From Roseihalotalea indica (GTDB lineage: Bacteria; Bacteroidota; Bacteroidia; Cytophagales; Cyclobacteriaceae), in the NCBI RefSeq assembly GCF_022458895.1, contig NZ_JAINFL010000005.1, positions 248,001 through 312,000 of the forward strand: DNA of 64,000 nucleotides, in the 5' to 3' direction. A model generated the notes under the pieces. The model was not told where the DNA came from, did not search any database, and was given only the letters and a program-made list of their open reading frames with translations. This document shows, piece after piece, positions 28,837-38,304 of this stretch (position 1 is its first letter; each line of letters begins with the position of its first letter). A program made the position numbers and the translations under genes.

Positions 28837-29565
28837 ATGCACTACTATTTTATTACCGGTACCAGCCGGGGAATTGGCAAAGCCTTGGCCGAATACGCGC
28901 TACAGCAGGAGCAGACAATGGTTATTGGCTTTTCTCGGCAGCAGAGCATCCGGCACAGTCGCTATATTCATCGTTCTTTAGACCTTTCTAATATCAATAT
29001 GCTTCGGCAGCAGGTGAGTTCTGTTTTTTCGGAGTTAGCTGACCCTGAGCGTATTGTTCTGATAAATAATGCAGGAACCCTGGGGGACGTGAAATATTTC
29101 GGTGACATTGACGATGCCCGTATTGATCAGACTTTTTCACTGAATATAACAGCACCTGCTATTCTGATGAACCATTTCATTCGTACGTATCAGTCCTCAG
29201 CGGCCGAGCGTATTCTTATTAACATCTCATCCGGGGTATCCCAGTATGCAGTTGACGGGTGGTCTGGTTACTGTGCATCTAAGGCGGCACTGGATATGCT
29301 GACTGAAGTGGCCGCGCTGGAATTAGAAAAACGGGCTGTATCCAATTTTCGGGTGTATGCTGTGGCTCCCGGTATTGTTGATACCCAAATGCAAACAGAC
29401 ATCCGCGATGTAAATGAAGAAGATTTCAGCCGCTTACAAAAGTTTAAAAGTTATAAGCAGGACGGAGCGCTGAATGATCCTCATCATACGGCTGAAAAGT
29501 ATTTCTATCTGATCAATCATCCCGAGCATTTCAAAAATGTGCGGCAGGATGTGCGTGAATTCTAA
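28837..29565 (+). CDS. Short-chain dehydrogenase/reductase
   Basis: The 242-residue classical SDR has the NAD(P)-binding TGTSRGIGKAL glycine motif, NNAG, catalytic Ser (ISSGVS) and YxxxK (YCASKAAL). The opening MHYYFITGTSRGIGKALAEY and overall length resemble the benzil reductase/sepiapterin reductase-like subgroup. The Arg in the motif favours NADPH. Cytoplasmic and monocistronic. The true substrate is unknown. Confidence 0.88.
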   Translation: MHYYFITGTSRGIGKALAEYALQQEQTMVIGFSRQQSIRHSRYIHRSLDLSNINMLRQQVSSVFSELADPERIVLINNAGTLGDVKYFGDIDDARIDQTFSLNITAPAILMNHFIRTYQSSAAERILINISSGVSQYAVDGWSGYCASKAALDMLTEVAALELEKRAVSNFRVYAVAPGIVDTQMQTDIRDVNEEDFSRLQKFKSYKQDGALNDPHHTAEKYFYLINHPEHFKNVRQDVREF

Positions 29566-29749
29566 CACTACAGCGCCTAGACTTTTACTACTAGTTTCTT
29601 TTCTGCTGCCCTGAATTCTGTCTTCCTGCAATCAATAACTTTTCTGCTTGTAGGAGAAGCTACTTTTCCATAAGTTACCTACGGAAAGCCGTCCTCGGTA
29701 TTATCTACCAAAGTTTGCGGTACCTCTAACCTTCCAACAACCTAACAAT

Positions 29750-30742
29750 ATGGAAAATTACTCAGGCAAACAGCCATCCCTTTCGCGCCGCCGGTTTCTC
29801 GGCACGGCATTACTCACCGGAGTTGCTTATACAGTTTGTCCCGTACCTTCGTGGGGAAAAGCCGACTGGCTTAAACGACGCTATGCGAAAGAAGTACAAA
29901 TCGGAGCCATTTCGTACAGCTTCCGTCAGTTGCCCAGCAGTGCCGAAGAGGTATTAGGCTATTTAACAACAGCCGGACTGAACACGGTAGAATTAATGGG
30001 CTATACTGCCGAAAGCTTTGCCGGAGCGCCGGAAGGACCTGAGCGCCCGCCACGAGGGGCCCAGTTAAGTGAGCAGGAAAAAGCTGAGTACGATCGTGCC
30101 CGGAAAGCGGCTGATGAGGAAATCAAAAAGTGGCGTTTAGCAGCCTCTATGGATAAATATCGGCAGTTGAAGAAAATGTACAACGACGAAGGTATTACCA
30201 TCGACATTCTCAAACTGGGTAATGCTGATTGGTCGGATAAAGAGATAGATTACGCTTTTAAAGCCGCACAGGCAGTAGGGGCTCGAGGCATCTCGTTCGA
30301 AATATCCGATGAAGCGGCCAAACGTATGGGGCCATTTGCTACCAAGCATAAAGCTTTGGTGGGCATGCATAACCATACCCAGGTAGGTGACGAAGGCTTT
30401 AGCTTTGATAAGCCCTTATCGTATTCATCTTACAATATGCTGAACCTGGACATTGGACATTATGTAGCGGGTACTAATCAATCGCCTATTCCGATTCTGG
30501 AAAAATACCATGACCGCATCTCGCACCTGCACCTGAAAGACCGCAAGAAAGGAGTAAATGGGGGCGATAATCTACCCTGGGGAGAAGGGGATACTCCCAT
30601 TGGCGAAGTATTGCAATTGCTCCAAAAAGAACAGTATCCTATTTCTGCCATGGTTGAACTGGAATATGAAATTCCTGAAGGATCAGATGTACTAACCGAA
30701 GTGACCAAATGCGCTGAGTTCTGCCGCTCGGCTCTTTCCTAA
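29750..30742 (+). CDS. Tat-exported sugar phosphate isomerase/epimerase-like TIM barrel
   Basis: The N-terminus has a twin-arginine signal (SRRRFLGTALL, then a hydrophobic stretch). The 330-residue chain is an AP-endonuclease-2/xylose-isomerase-like barrel with metal-ligand regions MHNHTQVGDE, LNLDIGHYVAG, HLHLKDRKKG and MVELEYE. Proteins of this type act on sugars in the periplasm in Bacteroidota catabolic loci, but here no catabolic genes are adjacent on the same strand. Ends at a bidirectional terminator. Confidence 0.85.
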   Translation: MENYSGKQPSLSRRRFLGTALLTGVAYTVCPVPSWGKADWLKRRYAKEVQIGAISYSFRQLPSSAEEVLGYLTTAGLNTVELMGYTAESFAGAPEGPERPPRGAQLSEQEKAEYDRARKAADEEIKKWRLAASMDKYRQLKKMYNDEGITIDILKLGNADWSDKEIDYAFKAAQAVGARGISFEISDEAAKRMGPFATKHKALVGMHNHTQVGDEGFSFDKPLSYSSYNMLNLDIGHYVAGTNQSPIPILEKYHDRISHLHLKDRKKGVNGGDNLPWGEGDTPIGEVLQLLQKEQYPISAMVELEYEIPEGSDVLTEVTKCAEFCRSALS

Positions 30743-30750
30743 GATCATAA

Positions 30751-30779
30751 AAAAGGGGCAGTGCTGACTGTCCCCCTTT
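30751..30779. terminator. Bidirectional terminator between convergent genes
   Basis: GGGGCAGT pairs with ACTG-TCCCC with a single bulge, flanked by an A-run on the left and CTTT on the right. It sits between the converging isomerase-like and methyltransferase genes. Confidence 0.65.
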
Positions 30780-30800
30780 GCTAAAATCCTTGATAATGGC

Positions 30801-31508
30801 TTAGTGCATCACGAGCTTTTTGCTCTTTTTCAGGTAGCGGACCACCCCATATGTGATAGCCAAGATGATAAAGATAGTAATCAGGTAGAACTTGGTTTCG
30901 GGTTGAGGAATGTATTCTGAAGACCAATATAGCGTTTTGGCACTGGCCAATACAGCGGCGCCCATCCAGATGAACGTAGAATTATATTCTTTCAAAAGAA
31001 CCCTGCGCCAGTTGAAACGCATACTGCTTAACGTGTTTCCCAAGCCAGAAAGGTTGGGTAACCATCTGTTTACCTCACGCATATAAACCCGGAAGTCCTC
31101 ACCAAATTTCTGAAGCAGGAAGTTCTCCTCAGCCCGTACAATAGCCTGGTAGAAGAAAATGAAGAGGGGAACAATAGCGGCCACGAAGATCAGCGAGTTA
31201 GCTACAACCCCTAGTCCTAATAATTCCAGAATATTGCCCACATAAAGCGGGTTACGACAATGGCGAAAAAGCCCGTCGGTTACCAGCTTTTCAGCATATA
31301 CCTTTTTGTCTTTTCCACCCCGAATGATATACTCCAGCCCAATGGTTGCTACCCGGATAGATTGACCTAGCAGAGCAATGGCTAGCCCCAGCCCGATAGC
31401 CGCAAAGGGGTTTTCAAACAACGTGGGCGAGGGGATGAATAACAGTGCGTAAAATACCGGAAATAAACCGTTACGATAGCGAAAAAGAAAGTTTCCTAGT
31501 TTTACCAT
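30801..31508 (-). CDS. Isoprenylcysteine carboxyl methyltransferase-like membrane protein
   Basis: The 235-residue polytopic protein has about five hydrophobic helices. The conserved cofactor-binding region FRHCRNPLYVGNILELLGLG followed by RAEENFLLQKFGEDFRVYM is the ICMT/PEMT (NnrU-like) signature. Such bacterial enzymes methylate small thiols, lipids or unknown acceptors with SAM. The stop of cmoA and the start of this gene overlap by one base (TAATG), so the two are translationally coupled. Confidence 0.82.
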   Translation of the reverse strand: MVKLGNFLFRYRNGLFPVFYALLFIPSPTLFENPFAAIGLGLAIALLGQSIRVATIGLEYIIRGGKDKKVYAEKLVTDGLFRHCRNPLYVGNILELLGLGVVANSLIFVAAIVPLFIFFYQAIVRAEENFLLQKFGEDFRVYMREVNRWLPNLSGLGNTLSSMRFNWRRVLLKEYNSTFIWMGAAVLASAKTLYWSSEYIPQPETKFYLITIFIILAITYGVVRYLKKSKKLVMH

Positions 31509-32233
31509 TATTTAACAGCCACAATTCCACAGAAGTTATACCATTTGAAGAACACCTCGCAGTAACGAAAACCGCAAGCGTTTAATAGGGTAATATTTTC
31601 ACCCAGTTTGTAGGGAATGAGCACATTCTCCAGCGCTTCCCGTTTTTGCGAGATTTCCATCTCACTATACTGGTGACGCCGCTTCATATCGTAGTAATAA
31701 TTAATGAACAAACGGTTAAACAGCGAATCCTCACCCAGCACCTTTTCTACCAGAATCAGGCAGCCATTTTCATTTAATTGCCGATAAATATCCTGCACCA
31801 GCCGTTCCCGAAACAAAGGACGCACAAATTGCAGTGTCAGGCACATAATGGCAACGGACGCTGGTTGCATGGAAATTCCCTGATTAAGGTTAGCCGTTTG
31901 CAGATCAAAGTTTCGCTTCATGCCCGATTCCTTAAAGTTGTTTCGGCATTTATCCAGCATTTCCGGCGACTCATCAATGCCCACAAAACCGATTTCTGGG
32001 TCCAGGACTTTGTCCAGGTTCATGAGCGTGGTGCCCGTTGAGCAGCCCAGATCATACACGAGTCCTTCTTTGGTGGCAAAATCTTTGGAAAGCTCGGTAA
32101 TCATCCGCTGCATCTCGTGATAGAAAGGTACCGACCGTGATACCATATCATCGAAAACCTGAGCTACGTTTTTGTTGAATTTGAAGTCGCCCATGGGAGT
32201 GGGCGAATCAAAAATTTGATCTTTGTCGGACAT
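31508..32233 (-). CDS. cmoA: Carboxy-S-adenosyl-L-methionine synthase-like methyltransferase
   Basis: The 241-residue class I fold has motif I VYDLGCSTGTTLMNL and GIDESPEMLDKCR. The CmoA-diagnostic C-terminus runs MKRRHQYSEMEISQKREALE, then LNACGFRYCEVFFKWYNF. CmoA makes carboxy-SAM from SAM and prephenate for tRNA wobble-uridine modification (cmo5U) with CmoB. No cmoB is in the window; instead the next gene is a membrane methyltransferase, which leaves a different use of carboxy-SAM open. Confidence 0.85.
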   Translation of the reverse strand: MSDKDQIFDSPTPMGDFKFNKNVAQVFDDMVSRSVPFYHEMQRMITELSKDFATKEGLVYDLGCSTGTTLMNLDKVLDPEIGFVGIDESPEMLDKCRNNFKESGMKRNFDLQTANLNQGISMQPASVAIMCLTLQFVRPLFRERLVQDIYRQLNENGCLILVEKVLGEDSLFNRLFINYYYDMKRRHQYSEMEISQKREALENVLIPYKLGENITLLNACGFRYCEVFFKWYNFCGIVAVK

Positions 32234-32350
32234 GGATATTAATGAGTTGTGTAAGAAAAAATTAGTGTCCCGATGGTCATGAGCATTTTAATGCTGCCGT
32301 TCAATTTACAAAAATAGCAAAAGGATACAATTTGCCTGCATTATAAACCA

Positions 32351-33559
32351 CTAAACACTTTCGGTCTCTATAAAAGCCTGGGTAGCACCCCGTAATTCTG
32401 CCAGTCCCCGCAATCGTCCGATAGCCGAGTAGCCGGGATTGGTTTTTTTAGCAAGGTCATCCAGCATTTTGTGGCCGTGGTCGGGGCGCATGGGTATCTG
32501 GTAATCCGCTTGCCCGGCTTGCTTTCGCCGTTTCTGTTCTGCCAGTACCGCCCGTATCACTCGAAGAAGATCTCCGCTCCCTTCCAGGTGATTAGCCTCA
32601 AAGAAGCTGCCTCTCACGGCCTCACTTTCTCGTTGTACACTGCGCAAGTGAAGAAAATGAACGCGATTACCCAGCCGCTGCACCATACCGGGCAGGTCAT
32701 TATCGGGGCGAGCACCGTACGAACCGGTGCAGAAGGTCAAACCATTATGATAAGAATCAACCATTCCCAAAAGTGCCCGGGCATCTGCTTCTGTGCTGAC
32801 TACGCGAGGTAATCCTAAGAGAGGGCGAGGAGGGTCATCGGGGTGAATAGCCATCTTAACCCCAGCGTCTTCTGCTACGGGTATCAATTTCTGAAGAAAA
32901 TACTGAAGGTTTTCTCTTAACTTCTGTTCATCAATGTTTTGGTACTGATTTAGTACATTCTGGAACTCCTCTAGCGTGTAGTCTTTATCCGAACCGGGCA
33001 GTCCGGCAATGATATTTTGCTGCAATTGCAGAGCCGAGGTGTCATCTAACTGATCTACGTATGCTTTTGCCGCTTGCTTTTCCTGCTCCGAGTATTCATT
33101 TTCTGCTCCCGGTCGTTGCAGAATATACAGTTCAAAGGCCGCAAACGCGGTCTGATCAAAACGAAGCGCCGTAGAACCATCGGGTTGCAGGTAATCGAGA
33201 TCCGTGCGGGTCCAGTCTAGCACCGGCATAAAGTTATAGCAGACAGTGCGTATATCCTGAGCTCCCAAATTATGAATACACTCTTGAAATACCTCAATGT
33301 CACGGTCGCGCTGCTCACTTCCGGTTTTAATAGCTTCTGTTACAGGCACACTCTCTACTACTGACCAGCGTAATCGGTTCCTTTGTGGGTGGGGTGGGTT
33401 TTCAATAAGTTCTTTCCGCTTTTGTATGGCTTCGGGGCTCCATACCTGCCCGGGAGGAATTTCATGAAGGGCATTTACAATACCAGTAGCTCCGGCCTGA
33501 CGAATATCATCCAGAGAAACAGGGTCATTAGGGCCGTACCAGCGCCAGGTGTATTCCAT
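32351..33559 (-). CDS. uxuA: D-mannonate dehydratase
   Basis: The 402-residue TIM-barrel enzyme opens [21 protein letters not shown] and carries [42 protein letters not shown] and [12 protein letters not shown], which hold the metal and catalytic residues of UxuA. It dehydrates D-mannonate to 2-keto-3-deoxygluconate in glucuronate breakdown. It stands alone; uxuB and uxaC are not next to it. Confidence 0.95.
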   Translation of the reverse strand: MEYTWRWYGPNDPVSLDDIRQAGATGIVNALHEIPPGQVWSPEAIQKRKELIENPPHPQRNRLRWSVVESVPVTEAIKTGSEQRDRDIEVFQECIHNLGAQDIRTVCYNFMPVLDWTRTDLDYLQPDGSTALRFDQTAFAAFELYILQRPGAENEYSEQEKQAAKAYVDQLDDTSALQLQQNIIAGLPGSDKDYTLEEFQNVLNQYQNIDEQKLRENLQYFLQKLIPVAEDAGVKMAIHPDDPPRPLLGLPRVVSTEADARALLGMVDSYHNGLTFCTGSYGARPDNDLPGMVQRLGNRVHFLHLRSVQRESEAVRGSFFEANHLEGSGDLLRVIRAVLAEQKRRKQAGQADYQIPMRPDHGHKMLDDLAKKTNPGYSAIGRLRGLAELRGATQAFIETESV

Positions 33560-33748
33560 AATAGGTTGTTTTTAAAGGTGGGCTCTCCAGTGTATTTAGA
33601 AGAAAAACCACATAGAACATACATGCGACGCTAAATTGCAAAGTTCTGAGGAAAAATGGCAAATTCACTCAACGATCTCATAAAAAAATTGCTACCTTTA
33701 GCTGAAGTACCAAAAGGCAAAAGGCCACAGAAAAAAATAAATAAAACA

Positions 33749-33819
33749 GGTTGTAAGAGTAATTCCTGAATAATTTTTTCGTTAGTAAAACGAATTTAAA
33801 ACAGCTTACAACCTTTTTT
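33749..33819 (+). other. Structured intergenic element ending in a T-run; possible small RNA
   Basis: GGTTGTAAG (33749-33757) and CTTACAACC (33805-33813) are perfect complements. An inner stem is TTCGTT/AACGAA, and the outer right arm is directly followed by TTTTTT. A TACCTTTA sequence resembling a -7 box lies about 56 bp upstream (33693-33700). The arrangement fits a short folded transcript with an intrinsic terminator just before the lipoprotein gene at 33852, or an attenuator for it. Confidence 0.4.
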
Positions 33820-33851
33820 CGCCTGATGCCTCAGTAGTTTAAACAAACGTT

Positions 33852-34646
33852 ATGAAAATAACCGCGCTTGCCATACCTCTTTTTGCTGTTTGGTTGCTTG
33901 CCTGCGAGGAGCCTAATGAAGAACAAATTAATACATTGGGTACCGACGTCCGTGTAGAGATGAAGGAGTACTTAAATGAACAACAGCGCACGCTGATGTT
34001 TAAATTTTTTACGACCCGCGATTTTAGTTGCATCAATCATCGCATTAGTTATGCCTACCAGCAGCAGGTTGACGGAATTACCATCGCGTTGAAAAAAGTA
34101 GAGGAACCTGATGCTTGCCTGAAAGCTATGGGCCCGGCTTCTGCTTTTGTAGACATTGGCTCTCTGAATATTGGAGAGTATGATTTTAAGCTTAAGATCG
34201 GTGAGGAAATTACGAACTCTGGTAAACTGGTTGTTTCTCCGGACTCTTACCAGCTAATGTTGAACGGCGATGCCGGTATGAATCTGGAAACCGTAGAGCT
34301 ACAGCGCGTGCCTAAAGAAGCCTTGTGGGGTACGGTGCAATTCTTGAGCCAACGAAACGATAATTTTGCCAAGTCTTTTGTGGCGCAGTTAGGAAAGTTA
34401 GGAGCTACTGAAGATAAATTCTCAGAAGGTGAATACGGATTCTTTCAGGTGGATGCTTCCGGAAAGATTGCTCAGCCAACTTTAGAAGAGAACCCGCCTT
34501 TTACCTTTTTACTTAATTATAATGGCGACCAGGATGATGTAGTTTCACTGCTCTCTGAAATTAACCGTAATTATGGCGACGACGTGGCTATCCGCCTGAA
34601 TATGGCTAATGGTGATGAATTTCGTAGCTGGGACCTGAATAATTAA
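33852..34646 (+). CDS. Hypothetical lipoprotein
   Basis: The 264-residue protein has a lipobox (FAVWLLAC) and then a mostly beta first half. The second half includes LWGTVQFLSQRNDNFAKSF and ends with two stretches that resemble alpha/beta repeats. I recognise no family. It is preceded by the structured element at 33749-33819 and ends 46 bp from the converging FAN1-like gene. Envelope location is likely; function unknown. Confidence 0.7.
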   Translation: MKITALAIPLFAVWLLACEEPNEEQINTLGTDVRVEMKEYLNEQQRTLMFKFFTTRDFSCINHRISYAYQQQVDGITIALKKVEEPDACLKAMGPASAFVDIGSLNIGEYDFKLKIGEEITNSGKLVVSPDSYQLMLNGDAGMNLETVELQRVPKEALWGTVQFLSQRNDNFAKSFVAQLGKLGATEDKFSEGEYGFFQVDASGKIAQPTLEENPPFTFLLNYNGDQDDVVSLLSEINRNYGDDVAIRLNMANGDEFRSWDLNN

Positions 34647-34692
34647 AATTGGTAACAGTTAGGCACTTCTAAATTACTTCTCGGCTCCCTTT

Positions 34693-36375
34693 CTATAATT
34701 CTTTACTTTCCCACTTCACTCGTAGCACTTGCGCTGAAACGCCCTGTTTCTGAAAGAAGTGCAACCAATAGAGCTGCTGAGCCGAAAGCTGATCGTTCGG
34801 CGACTTCACTTCAATAAACTGATAGCCTTCTTCATTCCAGACAAACAAGTCGGGAAAGCCCCGGGTATTTTCTTTCAGATCTTTAGCCATCTCCATGAGC
34901 ACCGCGCCAATCTGCTGAGCTGGCACTTGTTCGTAACATTGCTCTACCAACGGCAATAACGATTCATGCCAGCCTACCATCGGATTGCTCATTCCTACCT
35001 TCGTTTCGTAATGGTATTGGATAATTTTATGGAAGCGCGAAGGTTTTTCCAGCACTTTCAGGCGTTGAATAAGTTTATCTTTGCGCCGCGCCAAAAAGTC
35101 CGGGGTGTAGAAATCGGCCGGGCGAGCCTGGAATGGATGATGGAGAGCTTCACAATCTTCATCAAAAATAATATCCCAGAACAGTAAACCGAAGAAGCCC
35201 CGCCACAGGTAATTCTCCACAAAGCAGCCGTCGTAACCTTGCTCCTGATAGTAAGCTAGTACTCCCAGTTCTACACAAGCCTGCACCTCAATAGGAAGCG
35301 TCACACTTGGACTACTATGCAGAAAGTCAGTGGCCCGCTTGCGGCGTTTCTTCTTATGTACTCGGTTATAAAAGTCTTCGGCAAAAAAGCGTTCTTCAGC
35401 ATTTTGAGGAGCATCCTGTATCTGAAGGCAAAGCTCCAGCGCTTCTTCCTTCAGTCCCAGCTTATGCAATAGGCGTACCCGGCGCTCGCGAGCCGGAGCT
35501 TTGTCGGTATGCAGATACATGCTAAGCGCAAATTTAGGATGACTTTGTTGCTCCAGCATTTTAGCAATCTTTAGCAAAAGACGCTCAAAGGTAGGCAATG
35601 CCAAGGCACAAAACTGATCTCGGGAAAGACTTCGCCCTTGAAACCAGCGGTAGATATCATCAGCGGGAGCGGCAACCTCATCACGCAGTACGCGGAATTC
35701 CTGATAGGTACGCATCATCAGGAAGGTGTCTTCCGCCTCTTTACGGGTTTTGAAGGCGGCCTGCAATTTATCCTCGTCAAAAAGTTCGTGTTTGATGATG
35801 CCCAGGTCGCGCACCACAAACTGGCTCATATCACTATGGATATCCCCAAAGTACAGAAAGCGTAGCATCGCCACTTCATCTTCATAGTTTACCCGGACAA
35901 TACACTCCAGATCACGAAGAATTTTGATCAGCGGTTTGGCTTCCAGTGCCTGCACCACGTACTCAACGAGTTCGGGCTTCTTCCAGGATCGAAACCCTTT
36001 GGGCATCTCTTCTTTGGGCAGGTAGCGTATCAGGTCGGCTTTAGGAAAAATACATAGAATATCGGCTAGTTCATCGGCGTGCTTTACGGATAGCTTGCTG
36101 AAAAAGCGCTTCTGGCAAAGTAGCTCCAGGGGCTCAGTCAGGTTGCCGATCTCAGCGTAAGCAAGTTTGTCAGCCCGGAAGAAGCAGCCTTTGCGGTTCA
36201 TAAGCCGGATAAACAGACAACGAGCTTCTTCCGGCAACGCCCGGAATTTCTTAATAAATGTTTTCTCCTTCCGATTCAGCAGGTAGCCAGATTTCTCCTC
36301 CACAAATTTGAGCAGTGCCTCAAAATTGTCTAGGTAATACTTTTCCGGTAACTCTATCTGCGGGAAGTTTGACAT
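34693..36375 (-). CDS. FAN1-like VRR-NUC structure-specific nuclease
   Basis: The 560-residue cytoplasmic protein carries at its C-terminus (about 445-560) a VRR-NUC nuclease domain with RGFPDLFVW and the catalytic EVKSP region, ending SAQQLYWLHFF. The middle has helical TPR-like arrays, and the N-terminal part includes a SAP-like region, as in FAN1. FAN1-type enzymes cut 5' flaps and interstrand crosslinks. A bacterial FAN1 homologue of this length is normal. Confidence 0.9.
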   Translation of the reverse strand: MSNFPQIELPEKYYLDNFEALLKFVEEKSGYLLNRKEKTFIKKFRALPEEARCLFIRLMNRKGCFFRADKLAYAEIGNLTEPLELLCQKRFFSKLSVKHADELADILCIFPKADLIRYLPKEEMPKGFRSWKKPELVEYVVQALEAKPLIKILRDLECIVRVNYEDEVAMLRFLYFGDIHSDMSQFVVRDLGIIKHELFDEDKLQAAFKTRKEAEDTFLMMRTYQEFRVLRDEVAAPADDIYRWFQGRSLSRDQFCALALPTFERLLLKIAKMLEQQSHPKFALSMYLHTDKAPARERRVRLLHKLGLKEEALELCLQIQDAPQNAEERFFAEDFYNRVHKKKRRKRATDFLHSSPSVTLPIEVQACVELGVLAYYQEQGYDGCFVENYLWRGFFGLLFWDIIFDEDCEALHHPFQARPADFYTPDFLARRKDKLIQRLKVLEKPSRFHKIIQYHYETKVGMSNPMVGWHESLLPLVEQCYEQVPAQQIGAVLMEMAKDLKENTRGFPDLFVWNEEGYQFIEVKSPNDQLSAQQLYWLHFFQKQGVSAQVLRVKWESKEL

Positions 36376-36382
36376 GATTCAT

Positions 36383-36476
36383 AACGATTGAAGGAGTGAG
36401 AGAATGATAGATTGAGTGAGTAAAAAATATATTCTATACGCTGTTATTCACTCATTCCTTCATCCACTCATTCGTC
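36383..36476. repeat. Imperfect inverted repeat of GAATGAGTGA-type sequence
   Basis: The left arm (36383-36421, GATTGAAGGAGTGAGAGAATG and on) and the reverse complement of the right arm (about 36448-36476) share GAAGGA and GAGTGA blocks around an AT-rich centre. Similar text occurs at 57474-57510 and 62767-62790, so this looks like a simple dispersed intergenic sequence family. Confidence 0.4.
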
Positions 36477-36643
36477 TGAAGAACATACATAATACACATA
36501 AAATCAAGCGGAAGATTCCCAAAGTTCGCATATTTAATTTTTTGGGAGAGCCGAGTAAAACTTAAGTCTATTAGGGAAGTTAAAATTATGCTTGTGTCAG
36601 AAGCTGTTGCTCCTAAACTATTCACCTTCAACCTCGAAATGAT

Positions 36644-37147
36644 ATGACTAAAACGCTATACCTGGTACGCCACGCCAAATCAAGCTGGGAAGACTCGTCA
36701 TTGGCTGATTACGACCGACCGCTAAACAAGCGAGGAAAACGGGATGCTCCCGAAATGGGACGCCGCTTGGCTAAACAAAATATTCGCCCAGATCAGGTAA
36801 TCAGTAGCCCCGCAAAGCGGGCAAAAAAAACCGCTTCGGCCATGGCAGAAATGGTCGGTTATCCTCCGAAAAAAATTCAATGGGAGAAGAATCTGTACCA
36901 TGCCCTACCCGAAACGCTGTTAGAATACATCCATCAGGCACCGGCCGATTGCGAGTCGCTCATGCTTGTGGGGCACAATCCTGGTCTCACCGACTTTTAT
37001 AATGCGCTAAGTGAAGAGGAAATTGAGAATATTGTGACGGCGGGAGTGGTATGCCTTACTTTTGACACAGATAGCTGGCACGAAATCACCTTAAATGAAA
37101 ACGGAACGCTGGCCTGGTATGATTACCCCAAGCGTAAAGTTTCCTAA
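36644..37147 (+). CDS. sixA: SixA-type histidine phosphatase
   Basis: The 167-residue protein is a small phosphoglycerate-mutase-superfamily phosphatase: LVRHAKSSWED (Arg9, His10 catalytic), DRPLNKRGKRDAPEMGRRL and the second His in VGHNPGLTDF. The family removes phosphate from phosphohistidine in signalling domains such as HPt. The HPt domain of the hybrid kinase at 10937 is a conceivable but unproven target. The ATG at 36644 fits. Confidence 0.85.
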   Translation: MTKTLYLVRHAKSSWEDSSLADYDRPLNKRGKRDAPEMGRRLAKQNIRPDQVISSPAKRAKKTASAMAEMVGYPPKKIQWEKNLYHALPETLLEYIHQAPADCESLMLVGHNPGLTDFYNALSEEEIENIVTAGVVCLTFDTDSWHEITLNENGTLAWYDYPKRKVS

Positions 37148-37595
37148 GACGTGACCATCATTGCGGTTCTGGTTTTTTTATACTTTAGACATTATTCTGA
37201 TTTTCATATAAAGAAAGAGTAGGAAGCAGTGGGCCGGAGGCAGGTACCCGCACCGCCTCCGGTCCACTGCTTCCTGCTAACTGCCTCCTGCAACCCTTAT
37301 AGTACTTTAGATAGAAATGATTATCGTAATAAACGCTATAACTAGCCTGATATTTAGTACAATACGGTTGGTTTTCTAGATTTATGTAGTTAAACTACGG
37401 TTTACCGTCATTGACTTAATTTGAATAAATAGCATAAGTAACCGCTTAACAAAAATGTTGTTGTGTGAGCCAGAATAGAGCGTTTTAGATGGTGCGCATC
37501 TGTATAAGTAGCGGGAAGGTGAGATAGAAATGAACTGCTAAGCGGGTAGAATTGCTATTATAAGGAAGAAATATTTGCGTATTTTAGACACTACC
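37148..37595. other. Intergenic region with dispersed repeat copy
   Basis: 448 bp without a gene. Part of it (37185-37325) is one copy of a dispersed sequence also present at 44931-45055, and 37330-37570 is AT-rich upstream sequence of the toxin-antitoxin pair. Confidence 0.5.
37185..37325. repeat. Dispersed intergenic repeat, copy 1
   Basis: It begins with ttagacattattctgattt, identical over 19 bases to 44931-44949. It contains ACTGCCTCCTGC and CCGGAGGC blocks and ends CTTATA then GATAGAAA, in the same order as the second copy. Confidence 0.55.
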
Positions 37596-37841
37596 ATGGA
37601 AGATGTCATTACTCAACCAGATACATTAAAAGATAAAATCATTCGCCGGATCGATGAGTTGAGCCCGGAGAAGCTAAAGGAGGTAGATCAGTTTATTGAT
37701 CACCTGGAGAATCATAGAAACTCAAAACAGAAGATACTGTCTTTTTCCGGAGCCTGGAAAGACCTTAATGAAGAAGTATTTCTGAGCTTAACGGATGACT
37801 TACACGATAATCGTAAAAAAGGCAGCAAAAGAATTTTATGA
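37596..37841 (+). CDS. Antitoxin-like DUF2281 protein (VapB-type)
   Basis: The 81-residue protein starts at ATG 37596; a TTG 21 bp upstream in frame is the alternative. Its core (LKDKIIRRIDELSPEKLKEV, then FIDHLEN) is the DUF2281 helical motif found on antitoxins next to PIN toxins, followed by a flexible tail that would bind the toxin. The stop overlaps the toxin start by 4 bp (ATGA). Confidence 0.8.
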   Translation: MEDVITQPDTLKDKIIRRIDELSPEKLKEVDQFIDHLENHRNSKQKILSFSGAWKDLNEEVFLSLTDDLHDNRKKGSKRIL

Positions 37842-38299
37842 ACGAATGTTTGATAGATACCGATATCCTGACGTTCTATATGCGAGGAGACGAGATTGTC
37901 AGGTCTCATGTGGAGCGCTACCTGTTTGTCGGGAACTTTGACCAGCTTACTATTTCAGAAATTTCCTACTACGAGATCCGGGCCGGACTGGAATATAAAA
38001 AAGCCAAAAAGCAAATTCAGTTGTTTGAAGACTTTGCTCAAAACTGTAAAGTGGTTAAACTCTCTAAGCGATCGCTCGATATCTCAGCCGTGCGCTATCG
38101 TAAGTTACGAAAGAAAGGCATTGAGATCGGCACGCCCGACCTGCTGATTGCCGGTATCGCCATTGACAATGGGCTAACTCTTGTGACAAACAACTTGACC
38201 CACTACGAGACTATTGAAGGACTGACGCTGGCTAACTGGAGGAAAAAACTTAAACCCCGGCCGGCAAAAAAAGGAGAAGCACAAACCGATCATCGCTGA
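37838..38299 (+). CDS. vapC: PIN-domain ribonuclease toxin (VapC-type)
   Basis: The 153-residue protein has the PIN fold: LIDTDILTFYM (first Asp), EISYYEIRAGL (Glu), GTPDLLIAGIAI (Asp) and LVTNNLTHYETI (Asn and late acidic residue). These are the metal-binding acidic residues expected for an RNase. It overlaps its antitoxin by 4 bp and is followed only 5 bp later by map, so a shared transcript is likely. Confidence 0.87.
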   Translation: MNECLIDTDILTFYMRGDEIVRSHVERYLFVGNFDQLTISEISYYEIRAGLEYKKAKKQIQLFEDFAQNCKVVKLSKRSLDISAVRYRKLRKKGIEIGTPDLLIAGIAIDNGLTLVTNNLTHYETIEGLTLANWRKKLKPRPAKKGEAQTDHR

Positions 38300-38304
38300 C
38301 AATT

